A DNA stretch of 64,000 nucleotides, from assembly GCF_001261915.1 (NCBI RefSeq), contig NZ_CVRT01000031.1, positions 38,759-102,758 on the forward strand, given 5' to 3'. Source of the stretch: Halorubrum sp. SD626R. Its GTDB lineage: Archaea; Halobacteriota; Halobacteria; Halobacteriales; Haloferacaceae. The notes below the pieces were generated by a model that saw only the letters and a list, made by a program, of their open reading frames with translations, had not been told where the DNA came from and did not search any database. Shown here in pieces: positions 27,770 through 37,119 of the stretch. Position 1 is the first letter of the stretch, and each line of letters starts with the position of its first letter. Both the position numbers and the translations under genes were made by a program.

Positions 27770-29197
27770 TTATCCTCCGGCACCGCTGGCCGCCGCACTC
27801 GTCTCTTCTTCGCTGCTCAGGTCGGTCTCGGCGTCGATCGCGTCCCGAACCCCGTCCCCGAGCGCATTGAATCCGGTCACGACGATGACGATCAGCGTCC
27901 CCGGAAGGACGGCGATATGCCACGACATCGTCGTCAGCAGGGGCTGTCCGACGTCGACGAGCCGGCCCCACTCCGGCGTCGGGGACGAGATTCCGAGCCC
28001 GAGGAACGAGAGCCCGGAAACGCCGATGATGATACCGCCGAGACTCATCGACGCGTACACCATTAGGTAGCCGACGATGTACGGGAGAATGTGGCGACGC
28101 ATCGTCGTCTTCGGGGCCAGTCCGTAACTGTCGGCAGCATCGACCCATGTCCGCTCGGAGACCTGAAGCGCCGGTCCCCGAACGGCGCGCCACAGCGACG
28201 GCCAACCCGTCAGAGCAAAGATGAGCGCCAACAGCACTCCCCCACTATACAGCCCGGCGAGCCACGTCTGTGAGAGTACCACTGATAAGAGAATCACGAC
28301 AAGCAGCTGGGGTAGCGACTGCGTCGCGTCGCTCACTAGGACGATCGCTAAGTCGACGAGCCCGCCGTAGTAAGCGCTGATCAGGGCTAAGCTAGTGGCA
28401 ACGACACCACTTATCGTAATCGCGAGAAGACCGATAAAAAGCGATACCCGTGCTCCAAGTGCGACCTGTGTAAAGAGATCCTGTCCGGAGGGTAACGTCC
28501 CGAACGGATGGAAGCGGTCATACTGGTCGTATGTGAGTGGGCCAACGTTCCGGCCCTCGATACCCTGCGAGGTCGTGTCCGTGTTCGCTGCCCCGACAGT
28601 GATCGTTTCGATGTCGCCGGTGTCGTCGTCGTAGTAGTCGAGCTCGTAACTGTACGGGTCGATGGCGTTCTGCTCGAGCGTCGTCGGGCCAAGTGCCGGC
28701 GCGAAGACGGCGAGAATCAGGAACGCCAACACGACGAGAAGGCCGAACTGTCCCCAGCGATGGCCCCGGAAGCGACTGACGACGTCGTCGAACGGCGTCC
28801 AGCTTGCCGTCCGGTAGCGGTTGCGATACAGCAGGTAGCCGCGCCAGATCCAGTACAGACACAGGGCGCCGTAGAGGTATATCAGCCCGACACGCAGCCC
28901 CCACGCCCTCGCGGGTGACAGTCCGAGAAACGTTCCCTGCCAGCCCTCGCCGGGGACGAGCGTCCCTTGATTCGGGATCCTCTCCCGACTCAACAGGACT
29001 GGGATACGGTCAGCGGCCGCGACGGCGGTCTCCCCGAGCGGAAGCGCACTCGCCGCGAACTGAATGAGCGCCCCCACCTCGGGGAGTATCAGCAACACCG
29101 CGCCCGCAAGCCACGCACGGGTCGCTGAAGTCGGAATCCGGTCGAGTCTGGTTCGGACGGTCACGTTCGCGTCGGACGGAGATGATGTGTCTGTCAT
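27770..29197 (-). CDS. Peptide ABC transporter permease (DppC type)
   Basis: Inner-membrane permease of 475 residues. An N-terminal extension carries two or three additional hydrophobic segments (about 25-50, 100-120 and 155-175). It is followed by the conserved DppC core with FGTLPSGQDLFTQVALGARVSLFIGL and the EAA-like loop DAADSYGLAPKTTMRRHILP. It is longer than the usual 300 residues because of the N-terminal region and a loop near 180-225. It overlaps the DppB gene by four bases. It pairs with DppB to form the channel. Confidence 0.93.
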   Translation of the reverse strand: MTDTSSPSDANVTVRTRLDRIPTSATRAWLAGAVLLILPEVGALIQFAASALPLGETAVAAADRIPVLLSRERIPNQGTLVPGEGWQGTFLGLSPARAWGLRVGLIYLYGALCLYWIWRGYLLYRNRYRTASWTPFDDVVSRFRGHRWGQFGLLVVLAFLILAVFAPALGPTTLEQNAIDPYSYELDYYDDDTGDIETITVGAANTDTTSQGIEGRNVGPLTYDQYDRFHPFGTLPSGQDLFTQVALGARVSLFIGLLAITISGVVATSLALISAYYGGLVDLAIVLVSDATQSLPQLLVVILLSVVLSQTWLAGLYSGGVLLALIFALTGWPSLWRAVRGPALQVSERTWVDAADSYGLAPKTTMRRHILPYIVGYLMVYASMSLGGIIIGVSGLSFLGLGISSPTPEWGRLVDVGQPLLTTMSWHIAVLPGTLIVIVVTGFNALGDGVRDAIDAETDLSSEEETSAAASGAGG

Positions 29198-30219
29198 CGT
29201 CGTTCAGCGTACCCGATTCGCGGGTCGATGAGGGTGTATAGCAGGTCCTGTGCGATGTTGATCGAGACGGTCAGCAGGATGAAGACGAACATGAGTGAGC
29301 CGGCCAGCGGAAGGTCACCGCTCGTCATGGCGTCGAAAAACAGCGTCCCGATCCCGTTGATCCCGAAGACAACTTCGACGAGGACGGAGCCACCAACGAG
29401 CAGGTACGCCTCGCTCGTGACGACGGGAATCAGTGGAATCAGCGCGTTTCGAAGCACGTGCTTGCCGATCAGCCGCCAGCGCGAGACACCGACGGCTCGT
29501 GCCGTATCGATGAAGTCCTCGTTAATAATCTCGAGGACGGCCGTCCGCGAGAGCCGTAGTTCGTTTCCCATCGAGGCGGAACCAAGGACGAATGCCGCGG
29601 GAAGAATCTGCTTCGTGGCGATAATGAACCCCTCGGGCGTCCCCAGCGCGGACAGATCCGGGGCGCCGATCAGATCGGTCTTAATGATAAACGACTCCCA
29701 GCCGCTGCCGAAAAAGAGCGCGTCGGTACGTGACAGCAGTGCCAACAGGATCACCGCCAGCCAGAAGTTTGGCATCGCACGCCACACAATACCCGTGATA
29801 GAGGCTAGATAGTCGCGATTCGTGTTGACGTTCAGTCCGGCGTATATTCCCAGGGGAATGCCGATGAAGATCGGAATCAACACTGCCCACAGACCCAGCC
29901 AGATGGTTCGGGGGCCGAACTGTGCCAGCAGCGCGACAGTGTCCTGCCCGGGATACAACACCCATGACTGTCCGAGGTCGAAGGTGACGAGATCAACGAG
30001 ATACTCGCCGTACTGGATGTGTATTGGATCGTTTAGCCCAAGCTGTTCCTCAATGCGGTCGAGCCGTTCTTGTGCCTGTGCGCTGTTCACTGGCCCGACA
30101 ATAGCCGCAGCCGGGTTTAGCGGGCCAACCCGAATGATCAGAAACGTCGCAGTGACGCCCAGCCACACGACCGGGATCGACATCAACAACCGGCGGAACA
30201 GGTAGATCAGGCGATTCAT
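29194..30219 (-). CDS. Peptide ABC transporter permease (DppB type)
   Basis: Permease of 341 residues starting MNRLIYLFRRLLMSIPVVWLGVTATFLIIR, the standard DppB opening with TM1. The core has about six helices and the EAA-like loop DTARAVGVSRWRLIGKHVLRNALIP. An in-frame start at 30330 would add 37 polar residues and overlap the binding-protein gene, so ATG 30219 is preferred. It leaves 67 bases after the upstream stop. It is cotranscribed with DppC, with a four-base overlap. Confidence 0.93.
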   Translation of the reverse strand: MNRLIYLFRRLLMSIPVVWLGVTATFLIIRVGPLNPAAAIVGPVNSAQAQERLDRIEEQLGLNDPIHIQYGEYLVDLVTFDLGQSWVLYPGQDTVALLAQFGPRTIWLGLWAVLIPIFIGIPLGIYAGLNVNTNRDYLASITGIVWRAMPNFWLAVILLALLSRTDALFFGSGWESFIIKTDLIGAPDLSALGTPEGFIIATKQILPAAFVLGSASMGNELRLSRTAVLEIINEDFIDTARAVGVSRWRLIGKHVLRNALIPLIPVVTSEAYLLVGGSVLVEVVFGINGIGTLFFDAMTSGDLPLAGSLMFVFILLTVSINIAQDLLYTLIDPRIGYAERR

Positions 30220-30286
30220 ACCTGCCGGCGATCTTGGGAGGTACCCAACTGCGGCGATCCCGTTCCCGCTGGCTGCCACGGCGCCG

Positions 30287-32119
30287 TCATTCGAACGTGA
30301 CGTCGTTGTAGAGGCGGTCGTGGAACCCACTTGGCTGGATAGGCGCGTCCACCGAGTCGTACCACCACTGCCGCCCGCGGGGATGGTAGTTCGTCAGGTA
30401 AATCGCGTCCTCCCAGATAGCCTCTTCCATCTGGATAAACGCCTCGCTGCGGGCCTCCTCTTCGGCGTCGGTCGGGCCAAGGTTGCTTTGGATTTCCTCC
30501 CAGGCCGCCGCCGCCCGCTCTGAAGCATCGGACGGATCTTCGCGCCATCGGACGAGATTCCCCTCGTATGGGCGGCCGAACTTTAGCATGTCTGCCGGCG
30601 AAGGGTACTCAAGACCGTTTCCGAGCGTGTACATGTCAAGATTCCCGCTGACCGCCTCGTCAATGATCGTGTTGAACGGCGCGCGCTCGATTGACAGATC
30701 AACGTACACCGCCTGTGCCTTCGACCGGATCAGGTCCGCGATTCGAGAGTACGCGTCCGGGTTGCGGTCGTTGTACAACGTCAGGGTGATTGACGCTCGG
30801 TTGTTCTCGCCGTAGCCCGCGTCCTCCATGACGCTCCGGGCCTCGTCGACCTGTGCCTCACGGTAGCCGTACGGGAAGTTCTCTTCTGCGTGTCGATCGT
30901 ACGCCTCCTTCCCGCCTGGGTATACAGATGGCGGCGCCTGGTGGTATGCCGGCTCGCCGACACCTCTGAACCCCTGCTCAACGAAGTTCTCTTGATTAAC
31001 CGCGTAATTAAGCGCCTGCCGGACCGGCTTCTCGACGCGCGAGCAGTCAAAAATAAAGTACGCGGTGTATGCTTCGTCCCAGGTCGAGTAGTTTACCGTT
31101 TCACCATTCTCGAGCGGCCCGTAGGTCCCGACCTCTTGGCCGAGATTCCGCGTCTCCTCAATCGACACCTTCCCCGGGTCGAACCGAGAGTTCGGCAGGC
31201 GGAAGACCTGAACGCTTCGGTTCATCGCTCGCTGGTGAATCGCATCGGAATTTTGGACGACTTGCATGGCGATCCGGTCTGGGCCAGGCTCGTCGCCGTA
31301 GTAGTCGTCTGCCGCCGACAGAACGACTTCCGTTCCAGTCTCAACAGACTCCGCTTGGAAGGGACCGGTTCCGACCGGCGACTGCGAGGAAAATTCGGAG
31401 TACTCCATGTTGCCATCGTACCCCTCGATGTCGCCAACTATCCCTTCCGGAACCGGACTCAGGGAGCCGTACGCGAACCAGAACAACGCGTCGAAGAACG
31501 CCTGCTCGAGTGTCACCTCGAGCGTATAATCGTCGACGGCCTCGACCGCGAGGCTTCCCGGCTGGTACACCTCTTGCTCTTCACCGTCGACGGTCTCGGT
31601 CATCGTTTCGTGAGCGATCCGGAAACTGCCTTCAAGAATAGTCTCACCTTCCTGACTGTTCTCGGAGGCAGCGAGCCGCTCCCACGAGTACACCACGTCG
31701 TCGGCCGTGAGTTCGTCGCCGTTGTGGAACGTAACACCTTCACGCAGCGTGAACGTGTACGTTTGACCGTCCTCCGAGACGGAGTAGTCAGAGACCAATT
31801 GCGCTGTTGGTTCTAAGCCGTCCGACGGCAGCGTTAACAGCTCGCTGAATACATGGTCAGAGACCACTTGCGACCCGTCACCTTTGATCTGTACCGGATC
31901 GAAGTTTGCGGCTTCCGGGATCGACAGGGATAGCGTGTCACCACTGAACTCGTCGCTTGAGCCACCTGCGCTCTCGTTGCTATTGTTTGTCTCTCCCGTT
32001 CCATCCGCTGCGTTCGATTCGTTGCCGGAGCATCCTGCGATTCCGACGGTTGCGACACCGCCGGCAGTTTTCAGAAAGGTCCGTCGCCGCTGCCCACTCG
32101 CCGTGGTATCTTCGGGCAC
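30287..32119 (-). CDS. Peptide-binding lipoprotein, family 5 solute-binding protein (DppA type)
   Basis: Extracellular binding protein of 610 residues. The N-terminus has a twin-arginine motif (RRRTFLK, 11-17), a hydrophobic stretch and a lipobox ending at Cys30 (GIAGC), so it is exported by Tat and lipid-anchored. An acidic linker follows. The body shows family-5 landmarks such as YTFTLREGVTFHNGDELTADDVVYSW and TYFTLREGV-like strands plus ALNYAVNQE. It delivers di- or oligopeptides, or related ligands, to the permeases downstream. It is first in the operon. The promoter is probably in the AT-rich region around 32140-32220. Confidence 0.93.
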   Translation of the reverse strand: MPEDTTASGQRRRTFLKTAGGVATVGIAGCSGNESNAADGTGETNNSNESAGGSSDEFSGDTLSLSIPEAANFDPVQIKGDGSQVVSDHVFSELLTLPSDGLEPTAQLVSDYSVSEDGQTYTFTLREGVTFHNGDELTADDVVYSWERLAASENSQEGETILEGSFRIAHETMTETVDGEEQEVYQPGSLAVEAVDDYTLEVTLEQAFFDALFWFAYGSLSPVPEGIVGDIEGYDGNMEYSEFSSQSPVGTGPFQAESVETGTEVVLSAADDYYGDEPGPDRIAMQVVQNSDAIHQRAMNRSVQVFRLPNSRFDPGKVSIEETRNLGQEVGTYGPLENGETVNYSTWDEAYTAYFIFDCSRVEKPVRQALNYAVNQENFVEQGFRGVGEPAYHQAPPSVYPGGKEAYDRHAEENFPYGYREAQVDEARSVMEDAGYGENNRASITLTLYNDRNPDAYSRIADLIRSKAQAVYVDLSIERAPFNTIIDEAVSGNLDMYTLGNGLEYPSPADMLKFGRPYEGNLVRWREDPSDASERAAAAWEEIQSNLGPTDAEEEARSEAFIQMEEAIWEDAIYLTNYHPRGRQWWYDSVDAPIQPSGFHDRLYNDVTFE

Positions 32120-32286
32120 ACGAATATCCTATGAGTATCGAATAATAATACGTGGTGACTCAGCAAATGCTGAAACATACCCAGATTATTTTAGATTAGA
32201 TGATATTATATATTGATCTATTGAGTACTATTAATATGGAATTCATATGGGGTTTGATAAACGACGGATTGTATGTGATCAGTTGA

Positions 32287-32733
32287 ATGCCCTCCCTGAA
32301 TCGACGTGCGTTTCTTGGGGGTTCGAGCGCCGCCCTGCTCGCCGCCAGCGGCTGTACTACAGTGAATTTGAGTGGGAGAGAGTCTGGCTCTCATTGAGTA
32401 AAAATGTATCTCGGCGACCGTGACGAGACCTACAACGTTACTATCACGATTACAGATCAAGATGGAACGACAGTCTTTGAGAACGAATACGCGCTTTCAG
32501 ATAGCAACGAAGCGGACGAAAATGTAACATTTCCAGCATTGACAGATCTCAAAAATATTGTCATAACTGTGGATAAAATTCGATTTGAGCGTGACTGGCC
32601 GGATTTTGAGCGGGCAGAACTCCCGTGGGATGGCGCGAATGAGGCAGGTGTCGAGGTGTATATTGAAAGCGCTGAAGACGGGACACCCGAGATTCGACTC
32701 GAAGCAGACTGTCAGTCCATTACAGGGGAGTAA
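32287..32733 (+). pseudogene. Tat lipoprotein gene interrupted by an in-frame TGA
   Basis: From ATG 32287 the frame reads MPSLNRRAFLGGSSAALLAASGC, a clear twin-arginine signal and lipobox. After 36 codons it meets TGA at 32395-32397. The same frame then stays open to 32733, encoding about 110 residues of beta-rich sequence (MYLGDRDETYNVTITITDQDG) typical of haloarchaeal lipoprotein bodies. A single base change would restore a protein of 148 codons. Restart at ATG 32404 would give a protein without an export signal. Confidence 0.75.
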
Positions 32734-32861
32734 CAACACTCCAGCCGATAACTTCAGAGGATAGATCTCATGCGTCCTTTTTTCCCGCCAAAAGCTTGAT
32801 TAAAACCTCGCTAAATCAATAACAGTCCGTCATTCGAGTACCGCTCCAGCAGGCGCTTGTT

Positions 32862-33296
32862 TCACTGCGAACCGTTCGCGTGAACTTCGTCGAACAAGTC
32901 TGTAACCCGCTGTTCGATATCGTTTCGGATCTCACGGACCTGATCGAGATCTTGGCCATCAGGGTCCGTTAGCGCCCAGTCGCGAACATCTATCTCTTCA
33001 GCATCGAGTTCGAGTGTCGAACAGCCCATTGTGGCGACGACGTCACATGATTCGAGCTCAGTCGTTGAGACTTCTCGGGGGACTCGATCCGAGAGATCGA
33101 TCTCGTGGTCTTGCATGACCGCCACGACCTCATCGTGGACGCTATCGGCGGGGTGAGTGCCACCGGTAATGATCTCAACACTGTCTTCGAGTCCACGACG
33201 GTCACGCTCGCGTTCGGCGAACGCTGTTGCCATCTGACTGCGACCAGCATTTTGTACACAAACGAATCCTAGAGTAACCGGCAACTCATCACTCAC
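32862..33296 (-). CDS. Low-molecular-weight phosphatase / arsenate-reductase-like protein
   Basis: Arsenate reductase/LMW tyrosine phosphatase fold. The phosphate-binding loop is FVCVQNAGRSQM (C-x5-R-S), and the acid loop is LTDPDG. A Cys is kept in ATMGCS, but the third cysteine used for thioredoxin coupling in ArsC is missing (the region reads STLELDAEEI). GTG 33296 aligns the start with the paralogue; GTG 33329 would add 11 residues. It is divergent from a close paralogue across about 150 bases. Neighbouring ars transport genes are absent. Phosphatase or arsenate reductase cannot be decided. Confidence 0.8.
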   Translation of the reverse strand: MSDELPVTLGFVCVQNAGRSQMATAFAERERDRRGLEDSVEIITGGTHPADSVHDEVVAVMQDHEIDLSDRVPREVSTTELESCDVVATMGCSTLELDAEEIDVRDWALTDPDGQDLDQVREIRNDIEQRVTDLFDEVHANGSQ

Positions 33297-33452
33297 AAAC
33301 AGCAGAATCGATGCCGTCGACTTGAGCACTTATATGTGATGTATATATGTCTCAATAGCTCAAAACAGGTCTGAGAGTACTTCTCAGATAGCCTATCAAG
33401 AGCCGCTGTGCCTGAAGTAACAGCTATACCGATCCCACTCGCTTGTGGAGGT

Positions 33453-33908
33453 GTGACTGAATCCGATGAGCGGACGGACCACCAGATCGCGTTCGTGTGC
33501 GTCCAAAACGCAGGACGGAGCCAAATGGCGGCAGCGTTCGCCGAGCGCGAGCGCGACCGTCGCGGTGTGGGCGATCAGATTACGATCGTTACCGGTGGCA
33601 CACAGCCCGCAGACCACGTCCACGGGATCGTCGTCGAAGCAATGAGAGAGCGAGACATCGATCTCAGCGACCGAACGCCGCGAGAGGTGACGCCAGACGA
33701 GCTACAGGCGGTCGATATCGTCGTCACGATGGGGTGTTCGGCATCGGACGTATGCCCGGCGACGTGGAACGGCGAGAATCGCGATTGGGGGCTCGACGAT
33801 CCCCACGAGCGTCCGATCGAGCAGGTTCGGGAGATCCGTGACGAGATCGAAGAACGTGTCGTCTCGCTGTTCGACGAACTCCTGTCGCAAACTCCGTCCG
33901 CGGAGTGA
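33453..33908 (+). CDS. arsC: Arsenate-reductase-like protein (thioredoxin-coupled ArsC type)
   Basis: Paralogue of the divergent gene. The active-site loop FVCVQNAGRSQM is identical, and the acid loop is LDDPHE. Here both further cysteines of Staphylococcus-type ArsC are present, in TMGCSASDVCP, so the triple-Cys relay for arsenate reduction through thioredoxin looks complete. GTG 33453 (VTESDERTDHQIAF) is preferred to GTG 33408, whose extra residues have no counterpart. Length about 151 residues, slightly longer than typical. A hairpin at 33918 is the likely terminator. The symbol is by similarity of the cysteine pattern. Confidence 0.8.
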   Translation: MTESDERTDHQIAFVCVQNAGRSQMAAAFAERERDRRGVGDQITIVTGGTQPADHVHGIVVEAMRERDIDLSDRTPREVTPDELQAVDIVVTMGCSASDVCPATWNGENRDWGLDDPHERPIEQVREIRDEIEERVVSLFDELLSQTPSAE

Positions 33909-33917
33909 CAATTGGCA

Positions 33918-33939
33918 GGGCCGTCAGCCGGAACGGCCC
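33918..33939. terminator. Hairpin after the arsC-like gene
   Basis: GGGCCGT and ACGGCCC form a 7-bp stem around an 8-base loop, ten bases after the stop of the arsenate-reductase-like gene and at the broken end of the opposing transposase gene. No long T-run follows, so its terminator role is tentative. Confidence 0.4.
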
Positions 33940-35468
33940 CTATGACCTCCGCTAACAGCAGCCGTCGACGTCGTCGCCGCCATGAACCGCTTTATTGATC
34001 GATAGCCACTCTCGATTTCCCACCGGTAGCCGTACTCCGTGAGGTGTCCGCTCCCCCGGTTCGTCATGAACGCCGAGTACTGCCGATGATCGTCGTGCTC
34101 GGAGTCCTCTTTCCGGCGGTAGATCAGCGTCGTCTCGTGCCACTCATTCTTTCCGAGATGGAGCTTCCGGTCGGTCTCGTAGCGGTCTTGGTCGCGCTGG
34201 AGCAATCGCTTGGCCTGGGCTTTCTCGCTGGTCTGCATTCGCTTCGGCACGACGTATGAAAGCCCACGTTGGCTGAGCATCTCCAGGACGTGCTGGCTAT
34301 CGAACTCTCGGTCCATCAGCACGTTATCGACGTGAACCATCTCCTCAGCAGAATTCAAGAGGTCCTTGACGATTTCTAAGCGGGACTTACCCTTCTGAAC
34401 TGGCCGCGCATCAAGGACGATCGGGACGGCGTTGCCGACTAACTGGACTGTCGCCCACTGATAGGCGTACTCGTCAGTTGTCTCCTTGGTGCCGATAATT
34501 TCGTCTTCGTGGCCCGTTCTATCGCCCGTGAACGGGTCAGCTTCGGTAATGTCGATCGCGACGATCCCCGCTCGAAAGAACTGCTCTGTCCCGGCAACTT
34601 CGTTCAGGAACCGAGTGACGGCCTGCCGGTACATCGCTCGAACCTGTTCAATCGAGAGGTCGCGGATGTGCTCGCGATGGGCGTGGCCCAGCGGTGTCCG
34701 ATCCCGAGTCGATTCGTAGATAAAACTGCGAGCCCCTTCGTTCGCAGCCAGCCGCTCGCGAAGTCCGAGATACGTCTGTAAGTCCCAGTAGGCGTTCTCG
34801 TGTATCTCACAGCCCTCGCCACGTTCCAGCGAAAACGCCGGGAACACGATGCGGCTGACGTGTCCGGTGATCTTCTCTGCCTGCTCCAACGTAGTTTGAT
34901 CATTCGGGTCTGACTCACCAGACTCGTTCCCGTGGTATCGGAGCTTTCGTGCCGGTTCACGCGGAGTCTCGACACCCGCATTCTGGGCTTCGATGAGAAT
35001 CGTTCGAGCCGCTGTCTCGACAGTCTCTCGGAGGTCAGGGGTGAACCGCTCGTGCCAACTTCGCCACAGTGTCGATTGGTACGGGATCGTCTCGAACCCC
35101 AGTTTATCGCGGAGTTCAGGGCGGTTCCTGAGGTAGCCAACGAGTGCGGTTTCGTGCTCCCACCCGTGGCATTCTTGCAGGACGAACACCCGGAAGAGAG
35201 TGGCCATCTGGTAGCGTGTCGACCCCGCATACTGATCATGGGCGCTAAATCGAAAGTAGGCTAGCGGGAGTGCACAGACGAACTCCTCGATAGAGTCGTG
35301 ACTATCGTGATCGAACCACGTCTCTGAGACTGTCCGGATATCAGATTCCAGTCCAGCGAGCGACGTTCGATCGTACAGTAGTGTCGAATTGTACGCCGGC
35401 CACTCACTATATTGTCGTTGGGTGATCCGTCGAAACGTAGTCCGACAGGACTGACTGGTGTAGGGCAT
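33924..35468 (-). pseudogene. DDE transposase with altered/truncated C-terminus
   Basis: Haloarchaeal transposase of 514 residues. An N-terminal region carries FRFSAHDQYAGSTRYQ and a helix-turn-helix-like stretch. The catalytic core follows, with AIDITEAD (first Asp), VLMDREFDS (second Asp) and WEIESGYRSIKRF (Glu). The family normally continues after KRFMAATTS into a long hydrophobic helical tail. Here the sequence changes to TAAVSGGHRGRSG and stops, so roughly the last 50 residues are missing. All three catalytic residues remain, but the protein is probably inactive. The break adjoins the end of the arsC-like gene. Upstream terminal repeats were not found. Confidence 0.75.
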
Positions 35469-35520
35469 CAGTCTATAGAAAGTAGAACGAACTCAAAACG
35501 CGTGTTATATTTAATTAAAC

Positions 35521-35541
35521 GGGGGTGGGGGGTGGGGTGGG
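35521..35541 (+). other. Potential G-quadruplex
   Basis: Four G-runs of 5, 6, 4 and 3 separated by single T residues, followed by further GTG. One-base loops give the most stable G4 geometry. It lies upstream of the transposase on the other strand and before the tnpB element. Confidence 0.6.
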
Positions 35542-35697
35542 TGTGCCTCTGACGCTTCGCTGGATACCAGTTTGAGAGGTATCCGGTTCGATTATTATTG
35601 AGGAAGAATATAATTCTGAACCCAATAGATATACCTGATCAATATTGTCAACGTCTAAGTATTGGCCTTACTATCTATCTTCTAACAGCGAGAGAAT

Positions 35698-35715
35698 CCC
35701 GGCGTTCACGCCGGG
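35698..35715 (+). repeat. Left-end hairpin of the tnpB element
   Basis: CCCGGCG, loop TTCA, CGCCGGG: a perfect 7-bp stem 111 bases before the tnpB start. IS200/IS605 elements carry subterminal palindromes recognised by TnpA. Confidence 0.65.
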
Positions 35716-35826
35716 CGTGAATCGCGTAAGCCCGGTGCCACAGTCCACGCGGGTCTGTCGGGCCGGATATTCTACTTTCACTCCGGTTGGCACGCCATTA
35801 TGTAGCCACTCCGCCACATGCTATGT

Positions 35827-37080
35827 ATGGCGAATCTGGTCACGCGCACCTACGTTGCGTCCATTCGCAACCACCAGCAGGTGCGCGACGACCTCAATTC
35901 GCTTGGGTTCGCCGCCTCGAAATTCTGGAACGTCGCCCGGTGGACCTGCGACTGTATCTGGAGTGAAACCGGCACGATTCCAGACCACGGGACGCTCAAA
36001 GCGTACCTCAAGAGTCACGAACGCTACGCGGATTTGAACGCTCAATCCAGTCAGGCAATTCTCGAAGAATTGGCTGAAGCGTTCGACTTGTGGTACGCCC
36101 ACCGTCAAAAGGGCAACGGGGACGCGAACCCACCCGGCTACCGCAAGCAGGGCGATGAGCATCCCCGCTCGACGGTCACATTCAAAGAGGACGGTTTCAA
36201 ACACGACCCCGACCACAACAGGATTCGACTCTCGAAAGGAGCGAATCTCAAAAAGTCGTGGTCGGACTTCGTTCTCTGCGAGTACGCCACCGGCCCGGAT
36301 GTGGACGTACAGCACGTCCAGCAGGTCCGAGCGGTCTGGACCGGTAAGGAGTGGGAGCTGCACATCGTCTGTCGCGTCGACACTGGCGATCCGGACCCTC
36401 CCGGCGACCGGGTGGCAGGTATCGACCTCGGCATCTGCAACTTTGCCGCCGTCGCGGTCGGAGACAAGGCCCTGCTGTACCCCGGCGGCGCACTCAAAGA
36501 GGACGACTACTACTTCCAGAAGGAGCGAGCGACGTGCGACGACAGCGACTCCCACAAAGCGCAACGACTAGACCGGAAGCGCCGGGGGCGGCGTGACCAC
36601 TTCTTGCACGCCGTCTCGAAGGATGTGGTAGCTGAGTGTGCGGCCCGCAACGTCGGGACGATTGCCGTGGGCGACCTCTCTGGTATCCGCGAGGACGCCG
36701 ATTGGGGCGACCACGGCAATCTGGACCTGCACGGATGGGCGTTCGACCGCTTCCTCGAGATGCTGGAATACAAAGCCGCCGAGCGCGGCATCAGCGTCGA
36801 GCGCGTGGACGAGCGCGGCACGTCCAAATCGTGTGCATCCTGTGGGACGACCGACGACAGCCAGCGCGTCGAACGTGGGCTGTACGTCTGCGACGAGTGC
36901 GGGGTGGTCGCCAACGCCGACGTGAACGGAGCCGAGAACATCCGACAGAAGGTACTCCCGAATCTCGTCTGTGACGGGGGAGATAGGGATAACGGCTGGA
37001 TGGCACAGCCAGCGGTGCGCCTGTTCGACAAATCCACGGGGCAAGTCGCCCCACAAGAGTGGGCGTCCCGCGAACCATAA
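35827..37080 (+). CDS. tnpB: RNA-guided nuclease TnpB
   Basis: TnpB of 417 residues, the ancestor-type nuclease of Cas12, guided by an RNA from its own right end. The RuvC-I motif GIDLGICN has Asp200 and RuvC-III NADVNGAEN has Asp365. The RuvC-II segment reads AVGDLSGI, with Asp283 where many TnpB proteins have Glu; this G-D-L-S-G form is frequent in this branch. The zinc ribbon is C336-x2-C339 with C355-x2-C358. The N-terminal RNA/DNA-binding domain starts MANLVTRTYVASI. ATG 35827 is preferred over ATG 35818, because family members begin at this point. The full length suggests an intact protein. Confidence 0.93.
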   Translation: MANLVTRTYVASIRNHQQVRDDLNSLGFAASKFWNVARWTCDCIWSETGTIPDHGTLKAYLKSHERYADLNAQSSQAILEELAEAFDLWYAHRQKGNGDANPPGYRKQGDEHPRSTVTFKEDGFKHDPDHNRIRLSKGANLKKSWSDFVLCEYATGPDVDVQHVQQVRAVWTGKEWELHIVCRVDTGDPDPPGDRVAGIDLGICNFAAVAVGDKALLYPGGALKEDDYYFQKERATCDDSDSHKAQRLDRKRRGRRDHFLHAVSKDVVAECAARNVGTIAVGDLSGIREDADWGDHGNLDLHGWAFDRFLEMLEYKAAERGISVERVDERGTSKSCASCGTTDDSQRVERGLYVCDECGVVANADVNGAENIRQKVLPNLVCDGGDRDNGWMAQPAVRLFDKSTGQVAPQEWASREP

Positions 37081-37099
37081 TATCCCAACGCTTGGGAAA

Positions 37100-37119
37100 C
37101 CGCGCCGTTCACGGCGCGG
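37100..37119 (+). ncRNA. Right-end hairpin and probable omega-RNA 3' scaffold
   Basis: CCGCGCCG, loop TTCA, CGGCGCGG: a perfect 8-bp stem 20 bases after the tnpB stop, followed by GGAGGATGTCA. In TnpB systems the guide RNA covers the end of tnpB and the right end, and the guide starts just outside the element. Here that would be at about 37130. RNA ends are inferred. Confidence 0.5.

Noticed and set aside
30890..31816. A 308-codon forward frame opposite the peptide-binding protein gene
   Set aside because: It is an antisense shadow caused by GC-rich third positions; the product is Arg/Val-rich, unlike acidic haloarchaeal proteins.
32395..32397. In-frame TGA as a selenocysteine codon
   Set aside because: Haloarchaea are not known to use selenocysteine, and the position is in a linker after the lipobox with no redox context.
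35821..36564. A 247-codon reverse frame opposite tnpB
   Set aside because: Shadow of the tnpB gene, whose motifs are clear on the forward strand.
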